Positions 10,038 through 23,300 of a stretch of 64,000 nt of DNA are shown one piece after another. Positions within the stretch are counted from its first letter, which is position 1, and each line of letters starts with the position of its first letter. Origin of the DNA: Formicarius rufipectus (lineage: Eukaryota; Chordata; Aves; Passeriformes; Formicariidae); assembly GCA_013399695.1 (NCBI GenBank), contig VXAU01004384.1:551201-615200 (forward strand), in the 5' to 3' direction. A program made the position numbers and the translations under genes. The notes beneath the pieces were generated by a model. That model made no database searches. It was not told the DNA's origin and saw only the letters and a list, made by a program, of their open reading frames with translations.

Positions 10038-12552
10038 CAAATCTGCCCCTCATTGCTATAATCTGTCAAGAAGAGAAAAGCAGGAACAGTGTTTTAAAGC
10101 AGGTGATGGCAGTGCAGGATGTGAATAGGAAGCATATGCCTTCTGAGGGTAATTTTTGTTATTTAGAAAGGACTGTGTCATAGGAGAAGCAGTAGAGGGG
10201 AGCAAGTACCTGGTGCTAGAGGCAGGAAAAAGTAGAGCATTTCATCTTCAGGATGAAGGATTTTGCTCCTCTGGTGTGGTGCAAGTTAGAGCTTTAGGAG
10301 AGGGGGTTTTTAAACTCTTCATAAATCCTTGCCTCTGCAGAAGATAAATCTTCCTTCAGGATTGGTCCAGTGTGTGGAACAAACATGCCCAAGAACTGGG
10401 GACTGCTGCCTGCCACCTTCCACCTCAGGTGCTGCTCGCTTTTCTGAGTTGCTGGTACAAACATTTCTCTTTGCATTCAGCTGAAGCATCTGATCTTATG
10501 TCCACTGATGAAACAAAGCAAAATAGAAGGCTATTGAAACTTGAAAAGCCAGGCTGGAGTTAAAAATTACATCCCAGCTGGTTGGCGTGAGGGTAAGGGA
10601 GCACAGTAACCTCATGGTTCTCAGTACTTACACTGCTTTACGCACACCCATCATGGCCCCTGGGTGCTCCCATGCGACAACAGGAGAGAAGGGAGAAGTT
10701 ATGGACAGGGGGTGAGGGGTGTGTGATGCTCCTGTGTGCTGCCAGGACCTTGGAGAAGGGAGAGCTGCCAAGCAGGAGGATGAGTTTGCTCTGAGTTAAC
10801 ATTGGGGTTTCATTGTCATAAGCATAGCTGCTAATGGAGGAATTCTGGGGCAAGCAGGGATTTTCATAACTGCAAGGGAGAGTCCTGAGAGAAGGTGGTG
10901 TGTGTCCAGGCTCACTCTGCCAGTCACAGTGACTGCGAGTGGTTTGGGCTTGCAGTTTCTGGAAACCATGAACACAACAAAACAGTGACTCGGTAAGGTG
11001 AAGCAAATAGACATTTCAGTACTTATTCAAAAGTTACTTTTCATTGCTGCACTTAGCTAATGCAGTCCAGGAATTTCCCTTTTTCCCAGTTGGAATTGAA
11101 TTGAATCAAGAATTTAATCCCATTTCTTTTGAGATCATGCAACAGAAAACCCTAAACAAAAATGCTGTGGCTAGTGACTGACAAACAATGTGTTCAGGCT
11201 TTAGAAAGCAGCACCGACAGCTGAGCTGACTGCAGTTTGACGTTTCTTGCTGCCTCCAAGTTTAGGGAAGTGTAGACTGGGTAGGCCTAGCTGCCATCCA
11301 GCCTACTAACCACCACAAAACCACCTTTCCTGTTGTTATTCCATTTCTATTCCACATTCAGTGAGAGTTCGATTGCAAGCGGTTCAAAGGAGATACTAAT
11401 TCCCTGTGTAGCATGTGCTGGAGCCTTATGTCCTGTTGGTCTTGCAGTAAGTGGAACACGGGAGATTTGGCAGGAGGTGAACTTGACCATTTTTGTCTTC
11501 ATAAGAAGCTGGCCAACCTGTGTCAGTGGAGGATAATTCCTCTTTGTTATTTTAAATCATCAAGCTGCTCGTTTAGTAACCAGGATGACACAGGAGCATG
11601 AGGCTGCCTGCTCTTTTCCAGGCAGGAAGGGGTCCTGGCAGAGCCAGGCTCTGTCCACTCCTGGCCCCTGGGCATCACAGGGGCTCAGTTGTGGCATGGG
11701 TCTGGGTTGTCAGCTCCTCGGAGTGACTGCTGTCCTCTGGTACACATTTACATGCTGAGAAGCACAACAGTGCTTGCTTCTGGATGGGGTCTTCAGAGGC
11801 CACTACAGCACCAATAAGTAAAAGTTAATTGCGAATTTATTTCCTCGTAGCAATAAGGGAAAAACACTTGGGGCCAGTTTCCTTTAAAGAAAAGGGGGGA
11901 AAGCCTGTTCTACACCCATTTGATTAACCTGTGCTGTTAATCACTGCCAGGTTTATGAACCTCTATTATAAACTTGTTACTCCAAGGGGTTTCAGTTCAG
12001 TGATTGAAAAACAGCTTTAGGGCCTGGGTAGGTAAGAGTAGCAAGAAGTGCAAGTAGCAGTGCTGAGCCTTTGAAGAGGTGTATAAATAATTAGCAACAT
12101 ATTTCATGTGGACTCTTTTGTCAAGATATACTGTCAGACCTGGGATTTTATCAGAACATGACAAAAATGCAGAAAGAGCTCTACATTTATTCCAGCATAA
12201 CAATGTTGATATCTAAAATAATTTTGTGTTTTGGAGGCTGTTTTAGATCACAGGTAACAGCACTGCACTGCTGCACTTCTGTATCTGCTGAGGTTTCTGC
12301 AGAAAGCAGGTGTCTGAGAGGTTCTTTACACTCTTATGTCTTCTGAGTTTTTAGATCCTTATTTCATGGTGGCAAAACATACAACACAGGTGAAAACCTG
12401 AACCACATCTTAATAAAGCCAAGTGATGAATAAGTAGTAGCCCGTGCAACTGAAGAAGGTGGAGGGTAATATGGCAGGTAAAATAGAAAACAAAGGTGGG
12501 AAATCCTCAAAGCACGCTGGGATGGACTGGTGGGAGAGAAAAAACCCAAAGA

Positions 12553-12610
12553 AGGGGATTGGAACTAGATGATCTTCAAGGTCCTCTTCCAGGCCAACCA
12601 TTCTATGATG
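12553..12610 (+). mobile_element. CR1 LINE 3'-tail fragment
   Basis: The stretch reads as the extreme 3' end of an avian CR1 retrotransposon: GGATTGGAACTAGATGATCT, then AAGGTCCTCTTCC, then CCATTCTATGATG. CR1 copies are usually severely 5'-truncated, so a tail this short is unremarkable. I see no reliable CR1 sequence further left. Confidence 0.75.
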
Positions 12611-15600
12611 CCCATGTATCTCGCTCAAAAGTGACGAAAGCTTTGATCTTATTAGTAAACAACAAGCACAAATCCTAATGAAAATTACATATCTGGAAGC
12701 TAATGGCATTGCAAATGTCCTGGATAGCAGGCACAACAATGGTTTAATCATGGCTTGGTTTAGCATCATATTAGTCTGTTTAGGTTTGCTGTTTATTTTA
12801 TTTTTTTTTCTTTCCTGTGTATGTGGAAAAAGGGTTGGCATTTTAGGGCAATTACTTCTGCTCTCACGTTTTCAAATGCTCATCCTGATCTCTGGGTACC
12901 AGCTCCTCCTCTTGTATATGGCTCTTCTCATTCACACCTGGAGGAGGAGCTCAGTGGGCTTCAGCAGGAGTTTTGTCCGACAAAGAATTCATTTCAGGCT
13001 CAGCATAACCCAGCACTGGCTGGTGCATATGGGACCTGATGAGGAACCCATGCACTCAAATGCAGAGGTTATTTCAGCAGAAGCATGGCAGTCTCTACTA
13101 CTCTCAGAAATGCTAATGAGACTTCAGTGAGGTCAGGACTTTGACTTTGGAAACTAAAGCAAGGACTAAATTCAGTTGTTTAGAGCACTTTTTCTATTAA
13201 CCTGAACAGAATCAAGATTTCACTCTTCACCTTTTCTACCAAGGCTTTCTGCCCAGCTTTGAAGTCTGGAAGAATAAATCAAATTCCAAGTGTGAACTTC
13301 ATTTTGCCTCCAGTTCAAGTGTTTGGGCTGAGTGGTGGTAATCTCAGTGCAAGACCACAGGTCAGTGAATTTCTAAGTTGTAGGCATGAGGCATTTTCTG
13401 CCCCTTCTACTTACATTAGGAATTACACAGACCTCTTTAAATAATGACTAGAGTTAGTTTTTAAATAGCTTTAACACTTTTGTGCATTTGTATTTTAAGA
13501 GACTACTAAACTAAGTTGTATTTGTTGTGCCCGTCAGATTGTTTTAAGGGATTGTGCTGTGTTATTAAAATCACTGTTCTCCATTTGCATGCAATGTGAT
13601 GTGAAATGCAATGGGATCTCTACAGAATGTAATACATGGTGAAATGAGAAGTTACAGTTGATAAGTGGATGGAGGTGGCATCACTCCTAATCCTCCCAGG
13701 CTTAGCTGGGCAGCAGGTGAAGTCTCAAAGAGAAGCCACAAGGCTGAACAGGACCTGGTGGGTGCCCACAGGCACTGCCTGTGGCTCTGGTGTGCAAGAG
13801 ACGCCAGTGTGAGCAGGCCAGTGTTTGCTCACCTGAAAACCTTCTCAGGACCTACAGAGAGTTTGTCACAAACCCAGTGAACTTGGTGGCCAAGTCCTAG
13901 CTGCAATTCTGCACTGGTGCAGGTGTTACTCCTCTGCAAAGTACCACCCAAGTTAGCCTTTTTTTACTATTTAAATTTTCATTTCCATTCTTGCCAAGAG
14001 CATACTACTTTCTTTTTACATTTTTATCTCTAAACTTGTGTTTGCTACTCGAATGGGAAGCTGTGTGCAAAAGTAAGGCTGAGGCATCAGGCAAATACCC
14101 ATATAAATATAAATACAAAGCCAGCCTTTCCTCCTCAATAAAGCTCATTCTTCCCACCTTGGTTTTAACCTGGGAGAAATGCCATACAAACCCATAGGCA
14201 AGGTAAGCAATGGAAAAATCAGATCTGTATTTTTTTGTCTAGCTTCAGTCTCTCCTGGTGTCTGCCAAAAACTGACACTAACTTGTGTATTTCATATCCC
14301 ATAGTCAGACTGACTTACTTGGTAGCTGCCTCTATGGTGAGTTTGAGTTTTATTTTCACAGTAGCCCATAGGGCAGGAATTACGCTTCACAAGTGAGTGG
14401 AAAGAGTGCCACTCAGTTATTACTTTTTAATCTGCTAACCAGGAAAATAAGCCTTTTAAGTGCCTGACTTGCAGGAGGTCATCATTAGTCTGTCAAGGTA
14501 TTTCTTAATTGCTGTCTTCTATAAATGTATTTGGTGTGGCAACTCCTAGTTATGTTGTTTTGAACAGATAAGACATTCTGTTTATGAAACCAGAGTTCTT
14601 AAAAGCAAGCTGTGGTGGTGGGTAAAGGAGGAGAGGTTGTTTACAATACTTTAAACCAAATGGTTCCTTTGGCAGGAGGTTTTCTGTAACAAGTGAGAAT
14701 AACAAGAGTTAGCTCTCTCAGCATTTCGGTGAGCAGAGATTTTTGTCTGTAATGAGAAGAATGAGACTTGTTTGACATAGAACTACAAAACAGCACAGGA
14801 AAGATGAAGAAGGAGGGCAGAAATACATTACTGAAGGTGAGGCAAAACAACTTCACTGTTCTGCTGTGAATTCAAGATTCTTGCTCATTAAAATGTATAA
14901 TTACAGCTGGCATCATTCCAGAAGAGAGGTTGAAAGAAGGTAGGTCTTACCCATTGCGCTAAATCCTGTTGAGGAACTGACCACAGCAGCATCCTGCCTG
15001 AGTTTGTATAATTCAAGTGGTTCCTGTTTTATTCTTCTGTACCAGGTCCTTCTTTATGCAGAGATGCAAATTCTCTTTGGACTCCTGAGATTTGGAATCT
15101 GATTAGAATTTTTATGTTCCTTCGTTAAGGGTAAAAATAGGCTATCCCAAGATAGACAGCCCCCCAAATTACATACTGATCTGAGAAAATGGGAATAGCT
15201 TACTTTTGTCATTAAATGAGTAACTACTTTTAGCAACCAATGCCAATGACATGGTTGTGCCTCTTCTGAAATTTTGTTGTCTTTCTGAAATTTTTAGCAG
15301 TTTAGTGGTAAATTTCTTAGTGCCAGATTCTATTTACTTGAAGCAGTATATTCATTGTGTCATCAAAAATCAAATCTTTGGTTTGCTCTCTATATCTAGA
15401 ATGTAACTGAGAACAGCAGAGAGATTACATGTATTGCTACCCTAATTTCCTCTGTAGCCTTCCCAAGGAGCAAATCTTGAACTCAGTGAAGAGGCTGTGG
15501 TGGAGCTGACTGGATGTTGCTGGGTAGATAGGAATCTTTTCAGCCTCTGGGGTGTGGGTTTTGTTTTTAGAAACAATGATGGACCAGGATGCTGTAGGAC

Positions 15601-15690
15601 AAAGTGAGTGTTTGTTGATTTCAAGCTCAGAGTGCTTGTTGGTGATCAGATATTTCCAGTGTGATGAAATTGTAGGACCCCTACTATTTT
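12611..15690. other. Intergenic DNA, no gene recognised
   Basis: The longest open frame, about 150 codons at 12,678-13,130 on the + strand, is hydrophobic in its first half because it crosses a T-rich tract, and it matches no family I know. I see no splice-bounded exons, RNA genes or transposon ends. Confidence 0.55.
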
Positions 15691-15694
15691 TATT

Positions 15695-15711
15695 CCCCCC
15701 CCCCCCCCCCC
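15695..15711 (+). repeat. Poly-C run of 17 beside an assembly gap
   Basis: An uninterrupted run of 17 C is followed at once by CTTCTTTGAG and, 16 bases later, by a gap of undetermined bases. Confidence 0.85.
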
Positions 15712-15727
15712 TTCTTTGAGGAAATTT

Positions 15728-15766
15728 NNNNNNNNNNNNNNNNNNNNNNNNNNNNNNNNNNNNNNN
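15728..15766. other. Assembly gap (39 undetermined bases)
   Basis: The gap is flanked on both sides by nearly the same sequence: CTTCTTTGAGGAAATTT before it and TCTTCTTTGAGAGAAATT after it. The real sequence may therefore contain a single copy. Confidence 0.95.
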
Positions 15767-16199
15767 TCTTCTTTGAGAGAAATTAGAAGGCTGGATGGCA
15801 TTGCTGGAGACCTGCTCCTTTCCCGCCAGTAAATTAAATCATTTAAGCAGTGGTGGCTGTGCATGGATGACTTTGGATGTTGGTTTCCTGGCTCTGACAT
15901 ACATGTCCCTTTGTTGGTGTGGGGAAAATGATTGATTTTTCTTCTGGTCTGGTCCCCAAAGGCTCTGCACACCCCACATATTCCAGTTACATTGAAATTG
16001 TTCTTCTTTTTCCAAGGTCATCTAACCGCCTCAAAAGTGGAGTATTCACTTTGTCACTTGCTCTCCCCCACTCTTGTTGGGTGTTTCATGGCTGCTGTCT
16101 CAGCTTTGTTCCCCTCCTCCACAAGTAGCCTGGTTGGAGAGGGGTAGTAGAGAGGGAGAAGATAAAGCTCTACATAAGAGAAAAAGTGATCTCCTGTAA

Positions 16200-17385
16200 T
16201 GGAACCTGATCTCCTCTTACGACAAGGTGATCTACTTAGTGGATGAGGGAAAGGTTGTGGATGTTGTCTCCCTGGATTTTAGTAAAGCCTTTGACACTGT
16301 TTCCTCCAGCACTCTCCTGGAGAAACTGGCTGCTCTTGGCTTGGGTGGGTGTACTCTTTGCTGGGTGAAAAACTGGCTGGATGTCTAAGCCCAGAGAGTC
16401 ATGGTGAATGGAGTTCAATCCAGGTGGTGGTTGGTCACAAGTGGCGTTCCCCAGGGCTCAGGACTGGGGGTCAGTCCTGTTTAATAACTTCATTGATGAT
16501 CAGGATGAGGGCATTGACAACATCCTCAGTCAGTTTGCAGATGGCGAGCTGGGCAGGATTGTTGATCTACTGGAGGGTAGGAAGGTTCTGCAGAGGGATC
16601 TGGACAGGCTGGATCAATGGTGCAAGATCAGCTGAATGAGGTTCAACAAGGCAAAGAGCTGGGTCCTGCTCTTGGGTCACAACACCACCAGACAGCTCTA
16701 CAGATTGGAGGAAGAGTAGCAGAAAAGGACCCAGGGGTGCTGGTTGACAGTGGGTGAACATGAACCAATGTGTGCTCAGGTGGGCAAGAAGGCCAGTGGC
16801 ATTGTGACTTCTGTCAGGAATAGTGTGGACAGCAGGACCAGGGCAGTGATTGTTCCCATGCACTCAGCACAGGTGATGCTACACCTCAAGTGGTGTGTCC
16901 AGTTCTGGACCCCTCACTACAAGAAAGACATGGAGGTGCTGGAACATGTCCAGGGAAGGGCAATGGAGCTGGTAAAGGGTCTGGAGCACAAGTCTGATGA
17001 GAAGCAGCTGGGGTGTTTAGTCTGGAGAAAAGGAGGATCAGGAAAGTCCTTACTGCTCTCTACATTACCTGAAATGAGGCTGCAATGGAGGTGGGGGTCA
17101 GTCTCTTCTCCCAAGTAACAGTGAGAGGACAAAAGGAAATGGCCTCAGGTTGCACCAGGGAAGGTCTAGATTAGATATTAGTAAAAATTTCTTCATCAAA
17201 AGGGTTGTCAGGCTTTGGAACAGGCTGTCCAGGGAAGCAGTGGAGTTGCTATCCCTGGAGGTATTTAAAAGTTGTGTTGATGTGGCACTTGGAGACGTGG
17301 TTTAGTGGTGGACTTGGCAGTGCTGAATTAACAGTGCTGAGTTACCTTAAAGGTCTTTTCCAACCTAAAATATTCTATGATTCTA
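16200..17385 (+). mobile_element. CR1 LINE, 5'-truncated, degenerate reverse transcriptase
   Basis: This is a clear avian CR1 copy. It enters partway through the reverse transcriptase of ORF2 (about 16,204) and runs to the tail ATTCTATGATTCTA at 17,372-17,385. Readable blocks in order are a Ser-Lys-Ala-Phe-Asp-Thr-Val segment near 16,280, a Gly-Val-Pro-Gln-Gly segment near 16,445, and the catalytic strand near 16,540. There the usual Ala-Asp-Asp reads Ala-Asp-Gly. Several frame changes and stops break the frame, for example a stop just after a Trp-Leu-Asp-Val reading near 16,385. The copy is dead. The intact 3' end with 5' loss is the normal outcome of LINE target-primed reverse transcription. 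Confidence 0.93.
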
Positions 17386-19990
17386 AGTCTTATCTATGCA
17401 GCTTTCCTTCTGTTTGGACACAACTGTGTGCTGCTTATTAATATTTCATTTGTATAGCACATGCACACTGCTAAGAATGGTGCTTATCTATGCATAAAAA
17501 GGCAATTAATAACTGATCCTGTATGTACCTACGAGTTTCCAGAATCTTATTACACAAGTGGTTCTTTTTGCCCAACTCCACTCTGGTGCTAGAGGCTCCA
17601 CTTGCTTATGCTTTTTTTACCCCTATGTCAGCCCCTGATTTTTTGATTATGTGATGAGAATAGCTAAGAAAATTGAGATGTCTAAGGATTTTAAAGCAAC
17701 TAAATCATTCTTATGCAAGCGTTTAAGAAAAATTATTTGGAATGATTGATCCCTTTTCTTTCCTGTTGGCAATGCTCTTTTCATCACTGGAGATGTCTGG
17801 GGGAAGTAAAAATGTGTGTTAAATCCAAAGGGGTGTGTATTTCACTGTATTTCACCTACGGTCTTTGGTTTAGACCTTGGTCTGTGATGAAGCTGTAAAA
17901 CAGGGCTAATGTGATTGTAGTAAGAAATGCAAACCAAGGTTAGGTCTGCTAAGCAAAAAACCAAGAATTATACTGAGCTAAAGGTTTATGGGGTTACTCC
18001 AAGTTGTATCAGGCAAGGAGAAAACCATGCACATCTTGTGTAACTATGTGGATATATATAATTATGAGGTTATTATCTACTGAACTTTATTTTTTGTTTG
18101 TATGATAAAAGGTTATTAAAGTCAGCAAGAGGAAAATTCACCAAGTCCTTTTTTTTTTTTTTTTTGCTACAAGAGTAATTTCAGGTCTATGGTGACAGTT
18201 TAGAAAATGGTATTTTTTGTTTGTTATTCTTTTTCCCCCACAACACAGATATGAACTGTAATTAAACCAGGTACCCATATGTTTACACAGAAAGACAAAT
18301 GGTCTGTTTATTTGAGCAGCTGTTGAACAAGCCACAAGAACAATCAATTAGATTAATCCCAGGAAATAAAACTTGAAATAAAGATGATATCTGAAATCAT
18401 TTTTATTCATGGTTGGAGACCATGCAGATTCTTTTGACAAGTTGAAAAATCTTATGGGTGATGTTGAAAACTTCAATGTACAAGTGCTAATTCAATTTGA
18501 GGGCAAAAAAACCCTGTCTTGATAGAATGGTTTCTGTAGAAATATTACTAGAATAGCAAACCCCCAAGCAATACAAAGGCAGCCTGAGTATTGTATGCTC
18601 ATTACCTGAATTTTCAAACACTTAACAACTGTGAGAAGTATGAATATGCAAAGCTTCCAGACTCTGACCAACATTTCTTATTCTTTCGTATTCCTGGAAT
18701 GAAAAGTCAGTGGTTTGTCATTGCATATATATAACTGCTATTAACTCAATTTAAAGTTGCATATGATATAAGGTCATAGGTCTCTAACTCAGCAGAGCAT
18801 TTAAGTAAATCAGTCTCTTCACCAGCTGCAGCACCTTAAATATGTGTGAGTGCTCTGTTGAACTGGGGCTAAAATTTCAGCTCTTGTATCTTCACAGCTG
18901 TTATGCAGAGGAGATAAAAGTTGGTCCTTGCATAGACAGCACAGTATTAAGAATTTAATTAATTGCAACTGTGGAGATTAAAATATTAAAATGGGCATGA
19001 ATTCTTGCCTTTAATAGTGAGGATCCTAAACAGTCATCCTCATCTCTAGAAGAAGAGACACATAAAAGAGAGACTTAAAATGAATGTCTCATATGAGGGA
19101 ATGGTTTGAATAAGAATTGGCATCCCATGTGGAAGACCCCTTGACCTCCGTGAGGATTTCAGGGACTTACTGCCAGGTTGAGTCTGAAGGCTGCAAAGAC
19201 AGTGTTAATTTGCCTGATTTTAAGTTCTGGGCCAGATCCTGCAAGTTCTTGTTTGCATACATAGTCCATTGTGTCTGCATATTTTGGGGCAGCATTTTAT
19301 GACATAACATATCAGCCCTGATGTTTTAACTGGAGATGTGAAACACCACAAAATGCACATCAGTTACACTGGCATTGTTGCCTCATCCTTATCTTTTGCT
19401 TTTTCTCATGTGAGCAATGCCAACAAATATTGATAGACAAAAAAAACCCCTGATATATTTGTTCAAGACTTGGAATCTTATGCTTATTGATGAATGCTCA
19501 AAGCTTTGACATCTAATCCTGAACAAAACAGTAAAAAACCAAAGGAGTCTTTTTTTTTTTTTTTTTTTAGGCTAAAATCATATTGCTATAAAAAAAGGAC
19601 ACCAGCCTCTGCAGGTTAAGGCTAACAGGTCAATAACAAATCTGTTTATATTAGATTGTCTTCTAATTTAAANTTGTTTAATTTGATTTTCTTCTAAATT
19701 AAAAAAAAAAAAAAAAAAAAAACAACCAAAAAAACCCCAAAAAAACCAAAACACAAAACCAAACATGTTTTAGAAAACAAAAAACTGCACTGTGTATAAC
19801 ACAGAAAAAAAAGGAGGCAATTGATGTGCAATGAATGATTTTTATTTTTTACATGCCAAGGTTTTATTCTATAAAGGCTTTAAAGGATTTATTTGGGGCA
19901 TTTTGTTCCCAGATACTTTCGGTCTTTCTGTTCCTTGCTAACTCTTGCTGGTGCTGTTTGCAAGTGACTTCTCAGCTTCTTGAGTCCCTT
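17386..19990. other. AT-rich intergenic DNA between two CR1 copies
   Basis: No gene is recognised. It contains homopolymers at 18,149-18,165 (T), 19,550-19,568 (T) and 19,701-19,722 (A). An imperfect local duplication spans 19,651-19,704, where two TTCTAA(A)TTTAAA-like segments flank an undetermined base at 19,673. Confidence 0.6.
19701..19770 (+). repeat. Poly-A followed by A/CCAA-rich tract
   Basis: Twenty-two A bases are followed by CAACCAAAAAAACCCC-type sequence. It could be an old retroposon tail, but no body is identifiable on its left. Confidence 0.7.
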
Positions 19991-20313
19991 GATCATAGAG
20001 CCTTTTAGGGTAGAAAAGACCTCTAAGATAGAGTCCAACTGTTAGTACGGCACTGCCAAGTCCACCACTACCCCACATCCCCAAGTACCACATCTTCACA
20101 CCTTTTAAATATCTCCAGGGATGGCATCACCACCACTTCCCTGAGCAGCCCATTCCAATGCTTTTGGTGAAGAAAGTTTTGCTAATTCCCACCCTGAAAC
20201 TCCCCTGACACAATCTAAGGCCCCTTCCTCTTGTCCTACTACTTGTTACTTGGGAGAAGAGATTGACACCCACTTGGCCACAGCCTCCTTTTAGGTATTT
20301 GTAGAGGGTGGCA
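19991..20313 (-). mobile_element. CR1 LINE 3' fragment, minus orientation
   Basis: Read on the minus strand this is the last part of a CR1 element. It includes the reverse complements of the segments for AGGTATTTGTAGAGGGTGGC-like, CTCTTCTCCCAAGTAAC-like and GGAGATATTTAAAAGGTGTG-like CR1 3' sequence, and ends at the degenerate tail near 19,991 (GATCATAGAG). It overlaps in content with the 3' third of the copy at 16,200-17,385 but lies in the opposite orientation. Similarity fades beyond about 20,313. It has no coding ability. Confidence 0.88.
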
Positions 20314-23300
20314 AGCAGATAAATGTTCTGGGTTGTGAGAAACATTTTGAGGCTCCATTTAAAGAGCTGGGAACATTTGTATTTGCTCCAGGCTCCCAAA
20401 GCCTTAGTGCTGTGGAAGCTCACATCAATGGGACCTGTTTGGAGCATGTGTTTCTACCTTCTCTGCAGTCTGAATATTCCTGTGTTCTTTCTGTGGAAAT
20501 TGAGTGGCCAGTGGAGCACCACTGGATTGTGTTTCAATATGGAGATAGGTGGTGATGTGCCCTGGGAGCTGGAAAATGCTTCACAGTCCTTAGTGTATGC
20601 TAAATGACAGTGGAGGGGGAGTGTCACTGCAGTCTGGAAATGGTGCTGGGATTTGAAATAAGACTTGCTAAAAGCACAGCTGCTCACTTGTTCATCAGCA
20701 TCTCCACAGTGAATTTTCTCAATAGACAATTTTCTACTGGAATTTTTCATGGCTCCATTATTTAAATCTAAAATATGAAAATCAGTTCAAGCTTCTGCTT
20801 AAATGATGTCCAAAGAGTGTGACCACCTGCTTTCACACTGTAAATGTGTAATGATATATGTATCAGCTGACATGTTATATATGTTTTACTGAGCTCTAGA
20901 AATCAGTTTATTATGAAAGAAACCTGATGGGCTTTAAAGCACTAAATCATTTGTTAAATAAGTGTCTTGTGAATGCAGAGATAAGCACAGGGAAGGAACT
21001 GTGTCACTTTTACATGCCAAATGTTAAGGGCATGACTCAGTCTTAACTATGGAGGGCATTGCCAACTATGGACTCGGGTTTAAGGTTTTAGCTGCTGTGT
21101 GGCTTTCTAGCTAAGAACTGACAAGTAAATTGAGTAGTAATCAATATGCTGCTGCTTCCTGGAGCTGTACACATTGCCTAATAATTCAAATTTCTATTTG
21201 GCCGTCATTGTTAAAGATGATCAGAGTAGAAGGGATCTGTGAGAATAAATTTTGCTTTAGGCTGTGCTATGTCTGACTTGTGCAAAATGATGCTACTTGG
21301 TGTTAACTCTGTAGCTTTCCTTTTGCATAAGAAGGCTGGCTCTGTATTTTGGAATGCTGAATAGAAAATTAAAAATGCAGGCCAGTCTTTGGGAACATTT
21401 TACTTACTGTTTTAATAAACTTTTGTTTATGCCTAGAGGTGCCATTAAATTACCAGCCAGACATTAATATACAGTACACAAGGGATCTTGTATATAAGAA
21501 ATCATTATTGCTGCGTGACTCAGATGGAGCTTGCTATACACACAGATAGCTGCTGGACAGAAGGTGAAAAGTGAGTAAATACCTCTGGAATGACAAAGTG
21601 AGTATCTCTAGAAAAAGAGTGGTGGTCCTTGGGCAGTGAATGTGCCAGCTGGTCAGTCATGTTTAGAAGAAAGCTATTCTTTCAGAGCAGAAGCATGACT
21701 CAAGGTAACAGTGGTGTGTCATGGTAAAAACACCTCTGCTTTCTTTCAAAAATAAAACCAGGAGTCTTTTTACACTACTGAAGCATCTGCTTATTCTGAG
21801 TGTGCAGGCATGCTGGAAGTGGTTAATTCCAAACATGGCTGGCTTTCTATGCCACTGTGTCCACAGTGAGAATTGCACTTAAGGAAGAAGAACCTGCAAG
21901 AACAAGCTGGAGTAAACATGGGCCATGGACAGCACACTGGAAAGCGTCTGAGTAACAAGGCGGGGAGGTAAAACCAGAAAGATGTGTTTTGTTGCAGGAT
22001 TGCATGTTTCCACAGACAGGTATGACTTCAAATGTGGGATTGCAGGAGTAAGTTCATCTGGAAGGAGGAAATTCAAAATCCCTCCAGCTCCTGAAAAAAT
22101 GTATGCCAATTAATTCAGAATTGGGATTTTCCTTTACATTTGATCTACTTAAGAATGCACCACAAGGAAAGCTTCCTATGAGGAAAGCTTAGAAATGCTC
22201 TCAGGGAAAAGGCATCATCATAACTCTCCCACTTCCTAAAGGGATCAGGGTAGAACTCTGCTTAATGCACATCCTCTAAAGGAAATATAAGGCCCTACCC
22301 AATACAGCCTCTTTAGGTTCTGCTGAAAAAAAAACCAGCCAGATGATCGCTCTCCATCTCTGTTTTTAATCTCCCTGCTGTGCTTGCTGACTGACTTGTA
22401 CCTGCCAAAACCCCCAAAATCAGTTCCTTCCCTCATTTACTATATACAGCTCAAGGCTCTGGCATTAAAGCCACTTACATGGATTGAAAGGGGTGTGATT
22501 GGATGAGACCTGAGGAGTGAACAGTGCAAAATCACCTAAAATGACTTGTGTGGTATAAGCTGGATAGATGTCATGCGTGGAACAGTGCTGCTTGGAAATA
22601 CTTGTGAAACCTGATTATGTTGTAGGAATATTTCTGTTCCACAAAAGAATAACTCTTTGCTTTCCCCAGGAATAGGAAAAAGAAGGCAGAGTGTCCCAGG
22701 GGTAGACCTCTTCAGCAGTGCCCCAGTAAAGGTGAGGGGCAGATGCTGCACAGGAGAGAAGGAAGGAGCGAGAGGGTTTAGCAACTGTGTTGGCTGTGCT
22801 AAAGAGGTAAGTGGTGGGTGTTTGTGCACTGGATGTGACAGAGGCGCAAAAGTCTTGCCTCCTGGTTAGTGAGGCAGAGGAAGGGAAATGAGTTCACAGT
22901 GGAAGAACAACAGCATTGACAGTAGGCTTGGACAGACAAGGCTTTCCCTTCAGGCTATGTTCCTCATGGTCTTGTTTACCCTGGGACAACATGTACCCCA
23001 AAACTCTTCCCTCAGCATCACTTTAATCCTCCACTCCCATGCCCTCTCCTTCTCTTTATTTAAATAAGCAGTTTGGGCTGGACACTTCTGGGATAACTGC
23101 ATCCAAAACTTTCACCAGATATTGCTGACTTCATGATCTGTATCTGATTACTCCCAAAAAACTGAGGCAGTCATGTTTTCCTTCTGTTTGATGGTTGGAG
23201 GGGCTGTATTTATTTCCAGTTTTGTTTTTCATTTATGTCATTATTTGCCAGCAAAACACAATTGTGTCCTTTGTTTTAGTTCAGCTTTATTCCCTTGTCC

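Larger units (their letters stand above)
7143..12552. other. Intergenic DNA, no gene recognised
   Basis: This is moderately AT-rich sequence with only short open frames on both strands, none resembling a known protein. It contains an A/CCAA-rich tract and a poly-C run, listed separately. No RNA gene or complete mobile element was seen. Confidence 0.6.

Noticed and set aside
12678..13130. 150-codon open frame on the + strand
   Set aside because: The first half is a translation of T-rich sequence, the second half has no family resemblance, and no promoter or splice context supports it.
16349..17118. Open frames on both strands near 16.4-17.1 kb
   Set aside because: They are fragments and antisense shadows of the degenerate CR1 reverse transcriptase, not host genes.
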